Source: a virus. Taken from it: DNA of 41,494 nt. This document shows, piece after piece, positions 1 to 6,722 of this stretch. Position 1 is the first letter of the stretch; every line of letters starts with the position of its first letter. The notes under the pieces were generated by a model that was not told the origin of the DNA, did no database searches, and was given only the letters and a program-made list of their open reading frames with translations. The position numbers and the translations under genes are program-made. The stretch is taken from positions 1-41,494 of IMG/VR virus record IMGVR_UViG_3300048586_000170; one strand, given 5' to 3'.

Positions 1-70
1 GGTGGTGGGCATTTGACCTTCACGGGTTAACGGGTCTCCACCCCGTAGCCGCTCAACTCAATCGACTGCA

Positions 71-130
71 ACCTAACAACTCGCTGTAGGCGAGACCGCT
101 TCGCGGCCCGCCTAAGCTCGGGTGTTAGAC
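71..130 (+). repeat. attC-like integron recombination site 1
   Basis: The 60-bp element starts with ACCTAAC (71-77, fits RYYYAAC) and ends with GTTAGAC (124-130, fits GTTRRRY). Between them is an imperfect palindrome around CCGCTTCGCGG with flanking arms TAGGCG and CGCCTA. This is the architecture of integron attC sites. The left 70 bp of the window hold no complete gene. An ATG on the minus strand at position 12, preceded by GAAGG, could start a further cassette gene that leaves the window, but 12 bases are too few to call. Confidence 0.7.
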
Positions 131-336
131 CGCAGTTCGCCGCCGAAGAAATCGTGCATATCGTCGGCATTGATAATTGCTTGACCGGTGTTCAGCCGGT
201 AGCAGCGCAGCTTGTGGCCCATGATGTCCATGACGCCCTCGTGTGTTGCCCACGGCGTGCCGTCATCATCCTCTGGCGGGCCATCGGCTTCGCGCCAATG
301 CACGCCATCAAGCATCTTTTCAATCGGTGTTTTCAT
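112..336 (-). CDS. small cassette protein, function unknown
   Basis: This encodes an acidic 74-residue protein with no signal peptide or membrane segment. I do not recognise the family. The ATG at 336 is preceded by GGAG at a good distance. The start overlaps the end of the upstream gene by 17 nt, so the two are probably translationally coupled. The last codons and the stop run into attC-like site 1. The gene therefore lies between attC-like sites 1 and 2 and is read opposite to their usual orientation. It sits at the far end of the leftward phage operon, where lambdoid phages keep accessory genes. Confidence 0.6.
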   Translation of the reverse strand: MKTPIEKMLDGVHWREADGPPEDDDGTPWATHEGVMDIMGHKLRCYRLNTGQAIINADDMHDFFGGELRSNTRA

Positions 337-523
337 TTCTGCTCCGCATGTGTGGCTGCCGATCCCAAATTACCTGCGCAGACTCGCGCTTCTCTGTCCC
401 GCCTTTGTCCAGATAGACCGCAACACGCTCTACACCCGCGTTCCCGGCCCCATCGTCGAATCGGTGCATTTCGTAGCGCACGAACTTGTTTGGCGGCCTG
501 TGGTAAATCGGTACGTAGGGCAT
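320..523 (-). CDS. small basic cassette protein, function unknown
   Basis: This encodes a 67-residue soluble, basic protein beginning MPYVPIYHRP. No family is recognised. A GAGAAG sequence lies 4-9 nt before the ATG. It is the first of two overlapping genes in the segment between attC-like sites 2 and 1, and its translation start lies only about 17 bp from the end of site 2. Any promoter of its own would have to be inside that site; more likely it is read from the phage leftward promoter. Confidence 0.55.
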   Translation of the reverse strand: MPYVPIYHRPPNKFVRYEMHRFDDGAGNAGVERVAVYLDKGGTEKRESAQVIWDRQPHMRSRNENTD

Positions 524-539
524 GGCTTCTCGCTTTGCG

Positions 540-600
540 GTCTAACAAGGCATTCAAGGCCGACACCGCTTCGCGGCGCGGCTTATGTCAGCCGTTAGGA
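540..600 (+). repeat. attC-like integron recombination site 2
   Basis: This 61-bp element starts GTCTAAC (540-546, a perfect RYYYAAC) and ends GTTAGGA (594-600, one mismatch to GTTRRRY). Inside is a stem built on GCCGACACCGC TTCG GCGGCGCGGC with an unpaired extra G on one arm, the kind of asymmetry attC sites use for strand choice. The left half resembles, as far as I remember it, the attC of the aadA1 cassette. On the minus strand the right core supplies the TAA stop of the neighbouring 55-residue gene. Confidence 0.8.
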
Positions 601-762
601 GGCGCGAGTCCACGCCATCAAGCGGCTTGTGATTGGGGCAATGCAGTCGCCCATTGCCTCCGCCAGCATGGACAAAATCGCCAGCGGGAACAGCGCCGCG
701 AAAACCGGCAGCACCAGCCACCACCGCCAGTTCAAGATTGTTCGTTGCCGTCGGATGTTCAT
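595..762 (-). CDS. small inner-membrane cassette protein
   Basis: This encodes a 55-residue protein with a basic, Trp-rich N-terminus (MNIRRQRTILNWRWW) followed by one hydrophobic stretch at about residues 15-35. It is probably a single-pass membrane protein with the N-terminus inside. The start at 762 has a perfect AGGAGG at 770-775 on the minus strand. That ribosome site abuts the left core of attC-like site 3 (GTTAGGAGG), and the TAA stop lies in the right core of site 2. The gene therefore fills one cassette from core to core. Function unknown. Confidence 0.6.
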   Translation of the reverse strand: MNIRRQRTILNWRWWLVLPVFAALFPLAILSMLAEAMGDCIAPITSRLMAWTRAS

Positions 763-773
763 GGCTCGCCGCC

Positions 774-864
774 TCCTAACAATTCGTTCAACGCGACACC
801 GCTTCGCGGCGTCGCTGCATTTCGTGTCCGCACGTTGCGGTGCGCGTTAACTCAGCCGTTAGGC
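774..864 (+). repeat. attC-like integron recombination site 3 (long form)
   Basis: This 91-bp element runs from TCCTAAC (774-780) to GTTAGGC (858-864, perfect GTTRRRY). It keeps the classical left arm AACAATTCGTTCAACGCG and right arm CGCGTTAACTCAGCCGTT. The longer central part holds two hairpins: GCGACACCGC TTCG GCGGCGTCGC and CCGCAC GTT GCGG. Variable central length with conserved ends is normal for attC sites. It separates the 55-residue membrane protein gene from the zinc-ribbon gene. Confidence 0.8.
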
Positions 865-1085
865 ATCGGCTTGGCGCGCGCTCGCAACGTGCCGGACTTG
901 GTGGTTTGGTGCGCCAAGCATCTGTCGCTACAAAAAACCACGGATCGCCCACGCCGCATGTCCACCACGCCCTTCCAACCAACGTCTTGCGCCCATCCTG
1001 CAATCACAAAAGCAAACATTGGCGGCCCGGCAACTTCGATTCGCCTTTCCGCTTGGCAGCTCCAACAAACTAGCGTCACTTCCAT
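852..1085 (-). CDS. small zinc-ribbon cassette protein
   Basis: This encodes 77 residues with CWSC near the N-terminus (C7, C10) and CSDRC near residue 52, a CxxC-CxxxC pattern that suggests a single bound zinc ion. The middle is hydrophobic but too short and broken for a clear membrane span. The ATG at 1085 is preceded by GAGGAA. The last four codons (MPNG) are made from the right core of attC-like site 3, with TGA immediately after. The gene lies between site 3 and the half site at 1102. Zinc-ribbon proteins of this size are common in phage early regions. The actual role is unknown. Confidence 0.6.
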   Translation of the reverse strand: MEVTLVCWSCQAERRIEVAGPPMFAFVIAGWAQDVGWKGVVDMRRGRSVVFCSDRCLAHQTTKSGTLRARAKPMPNG

Positions 1086-1101
1086 AATTCCTCGGCCCGA
1101 T

Positions 1102-1130
1102 GCATAACAGTTCGTTCAAGCCGAGACCGC
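1102..1130 (+). repeat. left half of an attC-like site (truncated)
   Basis: GCATAACAGTTCGTTCAAGC followed by CGAGACCGC matches the left half of attC-like site 3 over its core and left arm. The right half (a CGGCTTAACTC-like arm and GTTRRRY) is absent. Instead the sequence continues as the 3' end of a minus-strand phage gene that stops at 1116. The half site marks the right border of the cassette-like region. Confidence 0.6.
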
Positions 1131-1373
1131 GCGAATCGCATCCGCGCAGTCATAGCCCGTATCGCTTTCAAGACTGCCAGCCGCGACACGGATACGCCCT
1201 GCGGCGGCAGACAACGCCTCGCACACTGCGGCGCAGCGTTCGCGCTCGGCCTCCACCACCGCCTCGGTCTGTGCGGATAGTGCAGAGATGGCGGCGTCTA
1301 GGGCGGCAGCGTATGGGGCGCCGTCCGCATGATCCGCGCGAAGCTCCCTCAGCGTTTCAACATGCTTATTCAT
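1116..1373 (-). CDS. phage early protein with Ala-rich helix and paired cysteines
   Basis: This encodes 85 residues and looks like a common kind of small phage protein: a long Ala/Glu-rich helix (about residues 20-60, including ERERCAAVCE) and an end resembling CADAIRAL. It is probably a helical or coiled-coil protein, and function is not known. The ATG at 1373 overlaps the stop of the DUF551 gene by 8 nt. Its last codons lie in the half attC-like site, so the present C-terminus may have been made by the recombination that brought the cassettes in. Confidence 0.65.
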   Translation of the reverse strand: MNKHVETLRELRADHADGAPYAAALDAAISALSAQTEAVVEAERERCAAVCEALSAAAGRIRVAAGSLESDTGYDCADAIRAVSA

Positions 1374-1743
1374 TCGCCTCTCCCGCGTGATTGGCTGGGG
1401 GTGGGAGGGGGAGGGGTTGCCAGTGGGTCGGCTCCCCGGTCACGCGCACGCACTCGGTGCGGTGGGCGTACTGGATCCATGCCGGGTCGAAACCAAAGTA
1501 TGTTCCGCCCCAATAGCCGCACTGGACGCCTCCCTCTTGTGAGAGCAGCAGCACCCAACTCCCATTCTTCGGCGCACTCTCAATCGGACGCCACCCACCC
1601 ACAGGGATGGCCGCAAGGGCGGCTTCCAGTTCGTCGGCGCAATGCTCGCGCGCCATTTCAGCGCCGTTCGCCCGATCCTCGCTCATGTGCCTCGGCGCAT
1701 TCCAGCCGCGCCATTCGTCGATCAACTCTCTCAACTCGTCCAT
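1366..1743 (-). CDS. DUF551-type phage protein
   Basis: This encodes 125 residues. The C-terminal half (about 70-120) carries the DUF551 signature: WRPIESAPKNG, then VLLL, a GYWGG turn, and PTHWQPLPLPP. DUF551 proteins are frequent in phage early regions and have no known activity. I start at the ATG at 1743 because AGGAGG lies 5 nt before it; an ATG 18 codons further upstream has no such site. The gene follows the helicase gene by 20 nt in the same operon. Confidence 0.75.
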   Translation of the reverse strand: MDELRELIDEWRGWNAPRHMSEDRANGAEMAREHCADELEAALAAIPVGGWRPIESAPKNGSWVLLLSQEGGVQCGYWGGTYFGFDPAWIQYAHRTECVRVTGEPTHWQPLPLPPPANHAGEANE

Positions 1744-1763
1744 ATCGCCTCCTATGCCCGCTA

Positions 1764-3434
1764 CTAAGCGGCGGCCTGCAATGCCTGGCGCAACCATGAC
1801 GGCGCGCGGTCCAGGTTGACGGCGGCCGGCTCGTCCGGCTCCTCGGTCCGCTCCGCGAACTCGTGCGCCACAACGGCTGGGTACTTGTCGGTCTCATCCA
1901 CTGTGATGCGGGCGGGCGTGGGCAATGCCCATGCGAGCGGCAAGGCTTCCTCGACCGTTCGCGGCACGCCCGCTGCGCCCCCGCGCGCCATCCACCAGCG
2001 CAGCGCCTTCGCGTGCGCCATGCCGGAATGCTCCAGGCACACCCACTCGCTGAACCGGCGCAGGCCGCACTGGTACGTCACGCGCAGCGATGGGATCTTG
2101 CCGGGCTTGGCGTGGCGTTCGTACTTCACGGACTGCACTGTATGCGTCGCCACGATCCGATCGCGGTCCGTCGACAAGACGGGCGCATCGATGGGGCGGT
2201 CCAGGTGCGCCGGGTCGCTGCCGCCGAAGTTGTGGCCGCATTCCGGGCAAGTGCGCACGCCGAACGCCAGCAACGCGCCGCAGGGGCACTCCTTCGCGCG
2301 GGCGGTCATCACGCCGGCCGCCTTGCCCGGGCGCGCGGTGCGCACGCGGATGGCGTCGACGGGGCCGTGTTCCAGCACGTTGCCGGCATAGTCCAGCACG
2401 AGACAGTCTTTCTTGCCCGGCGCGAGCCGGAACCCACGGCCGACCTGTTGGTAGTACAGGCCCGGGCTTTTCGTGGGGCGAAGCATCGCGACGCAGTCGA
2501 TCCCGGGCGCGTCGAACCCTTCCGACAGCACGTTGACGTTCACCATCGCGCGCAGGTGCCCGGCCTGGAACTCGGCCAGCAGTGCCGCGCGCTCGCCCTT
2601 CGGCGTACCGCCATGCACCAAGCCGGCCGCGATGCCGCGCGCCGCCAGCGCCGCGCGCACGTGCTCGGCATGGGCCACGTTGACGCAGAACACAATCCAC
2701 GCCTTGCGGTCGGCGGCGCGGTTGCATAGGTCGTCGCAGGTGCGTTCGATCAGGCCGGCGTCATCCATCGCCGCGGCCAATTGCGCTTCGTCATACTCGC
2801 CCCGCTTGATCGCCACGCGCGACAGGTCCGGCCGCTCGCCGGCGCGCGACACGAGGCGGGACAGGAACCCGGCCGCGATCAGGTCGGGGATGCGCGCCTC
2901 GTAGGCCACCTCGGTCAGGACGCGGCCGGGGCCGCAGACCGGCACGGCCTGGCCTTTCAGCCGGTACGGCGTCGCGGTCAGGCCGACCACGCGCAGGTTC
3001 GGATTCAGCGCGCGGCAGTCGGCGATGAATTGCAGGTAGCGGCCCTCGCCGTCCAGCGGAATGCGGTGCGCCTCGTCGATCAGCAGCAGATCGAACGGCC
3101 CGAACACCGACGCGCGGTTGTAGACCGATTGGATCTGCAGGAACAGCACGGGGTCGAAGCGGTCGCGCCGGTTCAAGCCGGCCGAGTAGATGCCCATCGG
3201 AAGCGTGGGCGCGTACTGCGCCAGCTTCGCGGCGTTCTGCGCGACCAGTTCCTGTACATGCGCGATGACCCCGACGCGGCCACCCCAAGCGGTCACGGCC
3301 TCGCTCGCAATCGCCGCCATCAGCGGCGACTTGCCGGCACCGGTCGGCAGCACCAGGGCGGGGTTGCCGTCCTTCGTGCGCAGGTACGCCCACAGGGTGT
3401 CGAGGGCCAGTTGCTGGTAGGGGCGGAGTTGCAT
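1764..3434 (-). CDS. phage DEAH-box (SF2) helicase
   Basis: This 556-residue superfamily 2 ATPase probably unwinds or remodels DNA during phage replication or recombination. Motifs visible are Q-like RPYQ (4-7), Walker A LPTGAGKS (29-36), DEAH (120-123), TATP (153-156) and motif VI QQVGRGFR in the second RecA-like domain. A short zinc finger (CPCG then CPECG, about residues 388-406) follows the helicase core. The C-terminal 120 residues are less conserved and end in basic and aromatic residues. The start codon overlaps the stop of the HTH gene (TAATG), so the two are coupled. A restriction-type translocase is an alternative reading, but the lone gene and its phage context favour a replication helicase. 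Confidence 0.88.
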   Translation of the reverse strand: MQLRPYQQLALDTLWAYLRTKDGNPALVLPTGAGKSPLMAAIASEAVTAWGGRVGVIAHVQELVAQNAAKLAQYAPTLPMGIYSAGLNRRDRFDPVLFLQIQSVYNRASVFGPFDLLLIDEAHRIPLDGEGRYLQFIADCRALNPNLRVVGLTATPYRLKGQAVPVCGPGRVLTEVAYEARIPDLIAAGFLSRLVSRAGERPDLSRVAIKRGEYDEAQLAAAMDDAGLIERTCDDLCNRAADRKAWIVFCVNVAHAEHVRAALAARGIAAGLVHGGTPKGERAALLAEFQAGHLRAMVNVNVLSEGFDAPGIDCVAMLRPTKSPGLYYQQVGRGFRLAPGKKDCLVLDYAGNVLEHGPVDAIRVRTARPGKAAGVMTARAKECPCGALLAFGVRTCPECGHNFGGSDPAHLDRPIDAPVLSTDRDRIVATHTVQSVKYERHAKPGKIPSLRVTYQCGLRRFSEWVCLEHSGMAHAKALRWWMARGGAAGVPRTVEEALPLAWALPTPARITVDETDKYPAVVAHEFAERTEEPDEPAAVNLDRAPSWLRQALQAAA

Positions 3435-3661
3435 TAGGCGGCCGCCTTCCGCTTAGTCCATGCATTGCGACGCGGGCGGGCACGGCCGCTCGCTTGTTCG
3501 TAATCGGTTAGCCACGTGTGCGCGGTAGGCCGCGAAACACTAAACCGTGCGATGACATCTTCCGGCATCGGAAAGTCGCGCCGCGAGGCGGCCCACAGCA
3601 CGAACACAGCGAACGCGTAACGCGCGCCATAGCCGGCCAGATCATGCTGCGGCGCGGTCAC
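3434..3661 (-). CDS. small helix-turn-helix protein
   Basis: This encodes 75 residues from a GTG at 3661, whose last two bases begin the TGA of the nuclease gene (GTGA overlap). GGGAGG lies 8 nt before it, whereas the ATG five codons upstream has no ribosome site. The segment MPEDVIARFSVSRPTAHTWL (about residues 36-55) fits a helix-turn-helix with a short recognition helix, and the C-terminus is very basic. It may be a DNA-binding helper for the helicase translated next. No specific family is recognised. Confidence 0.65.
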   Translation of the reverse strand: MTAPQHDLAGYGARYAFAVFVLWAASRRDFPMPEDVIARFSVSRPTAHTWLTDYEQASGRARPRRNAWTKRKAAA

Positions 3662-4734
3662 GCCGCCGCCTCCCATTCCGCCTCAGACAGGAACCGCGCG
3701 CTGTACTTGGCGCGCAGCTCCGCGAACGTGGGATCGCGCAGCAGTGCAGGCGTCCAGCCGCTGAGTTCCTTCGACGTGAAGGACGCCAACCCCCACGGCC
3801 CATTCCTGAAAACAACCCCATCGGCCGCTTTGTACTCGACCCAGCCCTCAGCCTCGCTCGCATCGACCGCCTCGCCCCACCGCGCCAGCAGCGCCGGGAT
3901 GTACAGGTGCTTTTCGCAGCCGGCTTGCTGGGCATCGGCCGGAATGTCCGCGGCCCACTTCGCGCAGGACCACCGGCCGTCACCGTCTTTTTCGGGGGTG
4001 GCGTGCAGGCAGGTGCGGCAGGATGCGACCGGCAAGGCGGGCGTGTGGCAGACGGCCGAGACCGGGCAAAACTTGCATTTGTAGAACGCCGAGTCGTCGC
4101 TCAGGCGCGGCAGAGGCTCGGCCGAGAAAATCACGCGGGCGGCCTTGTCGATCAGTCGGTCGGCTTCGGCCTCGTCCAGGCGGATGCGCTCGCCGTAGAG
4201 TTCGTCCGTGTCCTTGTTGACGGACAGGTACAGCGTCCTTTCCAAGGAAGCCAACCGCATTTCAACTTGATTCTGCGCCCAGTGCTCGGGCTTGGCGTCG
4301 CGCACGCCGGACTTCACCAGTGCGGCCGATGTCTTGGCGTTCGAGGTCTTGAAGCCGAGGTTGTGCCACGTCTTGGGAGCCTCGGGCACGCCTAGGCCGA
4401 CGCCGTCGATCTTGGCGACCAGGTGCCCGCCGCAGCCGGTGAAGGTGAACTGCTCGCCGGTCGACGGGTCGACCTCGCGCACGTCCACGCCGATGCCGCG
4501 CAGTTCCTCGACAAAGACGGGTTCTTCGCGGTGTCCGCGGTTGAACAGGCGCAGCATGCGCCCGTCGAACGTCTCGCCCATCGTGGCCCAGCGGAACCCG
4601 TACCACAGCCGGCGCTCGCACTCGTGGCCGATCTGGCTTGCGCCCAGCCGGCGCGACACGCGGCCCAGCTTGCCCGCCCACCACGTATAGATGGCTTCGA
4701 CGGTTTGCGATTTGGGGGCGGGCAGTGCGGCCAT
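3658..4734 (-). CDS. PD-(D/E)XK nuclease-like protein with Fe-S type cysteines
   Basis: This encodes 358 residues and resembles the Cas4/RecB-like exonucleases found in phage recombination modules. C39 (ECERRLWY) together with C220, C223 and C229 gives the four-cysteine pattern of an Fe-S cluster. D110 (KIDG) and K129 are in nuclease positions, and Q155 is where the family has a conserved Gln. The residue expected to be Glu in the E-x-K motif is Gly (LGFKT, 126-130). A second Cys set (C239, C242, C257, C273) looks zinc-binding. I start at the ATG at 4734 because its upstream CGAGACC resembles that of the next gene; an ATG 20 codons earlier is possible. It follows the single-strand binding gene, a usual pairing. 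Confidence 0.78.
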   Translation of the reverse strand: MAALPAPKSQTVEAIYTWWAGKLGRVSRRLGASQIGHECERRLWYGFRWATMGETFDGRMLRLFNRGHREEPVFVEELRGIGVDVREVDPSTGEQFTFTGCGGHLVAKIDGVGLGVPEAPKTWHNLGFKTSNAKTSAALVKSGVRDAKPEHWAQNQVEMRLASLERTLYLSVNKDTDELYGERIRLDEAEADRLIDKAARVIFSAEPLPRLSDDSAFYKCKFCPVSAVCHTPALPVASCRTCLHATPEKDGDGRWSCAKWAADIPADAQQAGCEKHLYIPALLARWGEAVDASEAEGWVEYKAADGVVFRNGPWGLASFTSKELSGWTPALLRDPTFAELRAKYSARFLSEAEWEAAA

Positions 4735-4986
4735 GGTCTCGGGTCTCGGATCGGAAAGGTTGCCGCGGATAACGCGCCGCGGCTCGCGTTGCACCGCCCG
4801 AGGGAGGGGGCGAGCGGTGCGCCTTGTTTGGATCGCCGCTTACGGCGGCAAGTCGGTCATGTCACGCGCCAGGAGTGCGCCCGGGGGCTAAACGCGCCAC
4901 AACTGCGGGTGTTGTTCGCTCAAGCCAAGACCGCCCGCTGCTCGGCTGCGCGCTTATCCCTTGCGGGCCGGGCGCGCTCCGGGGAA
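4735..4986. other. intergenic gap with a degenerate attC-like half site
   Basis: No convincing gene is seen in these 252 bp between the single-strand binding protein and the nuclease. Positions 4915-4934 (TTCGCTCAAGCCAAGACCGC) match the left arm of the half attC-like site at 1111-1130 at 18 of 20 positions. There is no RYYYAAC core and no matching right half. The rest is GC-rich with short runs such as CCCGGGGGC. It may be the scar of a lost cassette. Confidence 0.35.
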
Positions 4987-5469
4987 TCAGGCGGCGCGCT
5001 GGCCCCACGGCGGGGCGGCGCTAGAAGGGGCAGGGGTCGCGGCGCTCGGCGCGTTTCCCAGACCACCCGCCGCCGGCTTGTACGCCTTGATCTCATTGGT
5101 CGGCTTGTCGCGGTTGGGGCCGGCCGGCACGAAGTCGACGCGGATCGTCATCGGCTTGTAGTGCAGCACCTGCGTGTCCTGCACCGGCTTGAGCCAGTCG
5201 ATGGCGTGGCAGATCGCGGACAGTTCACGCTGCGCGATCTCGACCGCCTTGGGGTTCGGGTTGTCCAGGTTCAGGCGCGCCCACACGCGGCGGCCCTTGT
5301 GTTCGCCGGCCGTCAACTCGAAGGTGAGTTCGGCGTAGTGGCCGTCGTTGCGCTTGGTGGGCTTCACGTCGCTTTCAACGATCTGCGCCTGGTATTCGCC
5401 GGACGGGATGGGCGAGAAGTCCTCGCGCGGGGCGACGGTGGTCGGGTCGAAGTTGCCAATGTTTGCCAT
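4987..5469 (-). CDS. DUF669-like single-stranded DNA-binding protein
   Basis: This 160-residue protein is of the DUF669 type. The N-terminal 120 residues look like a mainly beta fold, with IPSGEYQAQIVESDVKPTK followed by GHYAELTFELT and GRRVWARLNLDNPN, phrases typical of this family. The last 35 residues are Ala/Pro-rich and end in PWGQRAA, the disordered acidic-free tail seen in some phage SSBs. It is expected to coat ssDNA for the Sak4-like recombinase encoded just upstream in the operon. Start at ATG 5469. Confidence 0.8.
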   Translation of the reverse strand: MANIGNFDPTTVAPREDFSPIPSGEYQAQIVESDVKPTKRNDGHYAELTFELTAGEHKGRRVWARLNLDNPNPKAVEIAQRELSAICHAIDWLKPVQDTQVLHYKPMTIRVDFVPAGPNRDKPTNEIKAYKPAAGGLGNAPSAATPAPSSAAPPWGQRAA

Positions 5470-5565
5470 GGTCGTGGTCTCGGTTGGGGTGGGGTGGTGA
5501 GGGTGGAGCCGCAGCCGCAGGGCAGAGCCGCGTTCAAGCCTTCGCGTCGTCCGGCACTCCGTAGA

Positions 5566-6321
5566 TCAAGCCGCCTGCTTCTGGCCCTGCATCGCGTCCA
5601 GCAGCGCCGGCCACGACAGCGGGATCAGTTCGGGCAGGGCGTAGCGGTTCTTGGCGGTGCACGCCGGGGTCTCGACCACACGCATCAGGCGGCGGCCGGT
5701 CGCCACGCCGCGCGCGCGGGTGGTGAAGCCGTTGTTCTCTTTCTTGATCGCCGTCTCGTGATGGGCGAAGCCGATGATGTCGGCCCATTCGCGCACCAGG
5801 GCGTTCGCGGTCTTGTGCAGCTTGATCTCGTAACGGTCGAACGGCTCGCTGTCCGGCGCTTCGAACCGCTTGATCTGGCTGTGCGCGATCAGGATCACCG
5901 CCATGCCCTTGGTCTCGCGCAGATAGTTCAGGCCGTCCAGCACGCGACGCCACAGCGGCGACGCCTCGGCGTAGCCCTTGCCGTACGGGATGTCCTCGAT
6001 GCTGTTCTTGCCGTTGGCGCGCGCGACCTCCACCCACACCAGCGGTTCCAGCCAGTCCAAGCTGTCGACCACGACCGTGCCGTAGTCGTGCTGGCCCGAT
6101 GCCAGCGAGGCGATGGCGTCGATGGTGTCCTGGTAGCTGACCAGGCGCGGGAAGGCGTCAACCTCGATGCCGGACAGGCCATCTTCGAACGGCAGGAAGA
6201 TCGGCTTGTACGCGCCGGCCGCGAACGTGGACTTGCCAACGCCGCCATCGCCATGCACGACGACACGCGGCGGCAGGCTGTTGCGGGTGGTGCGGGCGAT
6301 GGAACTGAGGGAGATGGACAT
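5566..6321 (-). CDS. Sak4-like RecA-fold recombination ATPase
   Basis: This 251-residue protein has a RecA-type ATPase core. Walker A is GDGGVGKS (24-31). A hydrophobic strand ending in VVVDSLDWLE (about 81-90) supplies Walker B, and VILIAHSQIKRF lies near residue 145. Short phage ATPases of this kind (Sak4 group) act with a phage SSB in single-strand annealing or strand exchange. The neighbour downstream is a DUF669 SSB and a nuclease is next, which is the expected recombination module. Start at ATG 6321, whose last base is shared with the TGA of the preceding gene (TGATG). Longer upstream extensions lack support. Confidence 0.82.
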   Translation of the reverse strand: MSISLSSIARTTRNSLPPRVVVHGDGGVGKSTFAAGAYKPIFLPFEDGLSGIEVDAFPRLVSYQDTIDAIASLASGQHDYGTVVVDSLDWLEPLVWVEVARANGKNSIEDIPYGKGYAEASPLWRRVLDGLNYLRETKGMAVILIAHSQIKRFEAPDSEPFDRYEIKLHKTANALVREWADIIGFAHHETAIKKENNGFTTRARGVATGRRLMRVVETPACTAKNRYALPELIPLSWPALLDAMQGQKQAA

Positions 6322-6722
6322 CACGCCGCCTCCCGTGCCACTTCCAGCATCTCGATGCGCACGCTGGGCTTGGCCGGCCGCGCCGTGATCGCCTGGGCGA
6401 ACTGGGCATAGACCTCCGGCTCGTTGTTGCGCAGGTAGCGCAGCCCTTCCATTTTCAGGGCCGGCTTCCACGCGATGACCTGGTGGAACAACTCGGGCGA
6501 GACCGCATCGCGGACCACCGTCAGCGCGGCGTCATCGATGGTGCGGTTCATGCCGTAGACGGCGGTTGCCTTCCAGCCTTGGCCGCGCAGGGTCACGCTG
6601 CCCTCGTCACGTTCGGCCATGAACGCCAGCACGGCGTTCTCGGCATCAATTCGGCGCTCGCGGGCGCTCGCCTCGTCAATCTTCGCGGCTTCCAGCGCCG
6701 CACATGCAATATCAAAACTCAT
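6321..6722 (-). CDS. conserved phage recombination-cluster protein, function unknown
   Basis: This encodes 133 residues. An N-terminal helix with many charged residues (KIDEASARERRIDAENAVLAF) resembles the helical start of phage nuclease-inhibitor or exonuclease partner proteins. The second half has LRYLRNNEPEVYAQFAQAI and may be globular. I start at the ATG at 6722 because GGAGG lies about 10 nt upstream; the upstream ATG has none. It immediately precedes, and overlaps by one base, the Sak4-like gene, so it probably works with the recombination proteins. No activity can be assigned. Confidence 0.65.
   Translation of the reverse strand: MSFDIACAALEAAKIDEASARERRIDAENAVLAFMAERDEGSVTLRGQGWKATAVYGMNRTIDDAALTVVRDAVSPELFHQVIAWKPALKMEGLRYLRNNEPEVYAQFAQAITARPAKPSVRIEMLEVAREAA

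Noticed and set aside
1-12. Possible start of another minus-strand cassette gene (ATG at 12 with GAAGG before it)
   Set aside because: Only four codons are inside the window, which is too little to support a gene.
154-1107. Long plus-strand open frame of 317 codons
   Set aside because: It runs through all attC-like sites and opposite four genes with good ribosome sites; composition is Arg/Pro-rich as in GC-rich antisense frames.
71-1130. CRISPR array
   Set aside because: The repeats are 60-91 bp, palindromic, unequal and 130-410 bp apart with genes between; this fits attC sites, not CRISPR.
4423-6411. Plus-strand open frame of 662 codons
   Set aside because: It is antisense to the nuclease, DUF669 and Sak4-like genes, whose motifs are clear, and has no recognisable domain.
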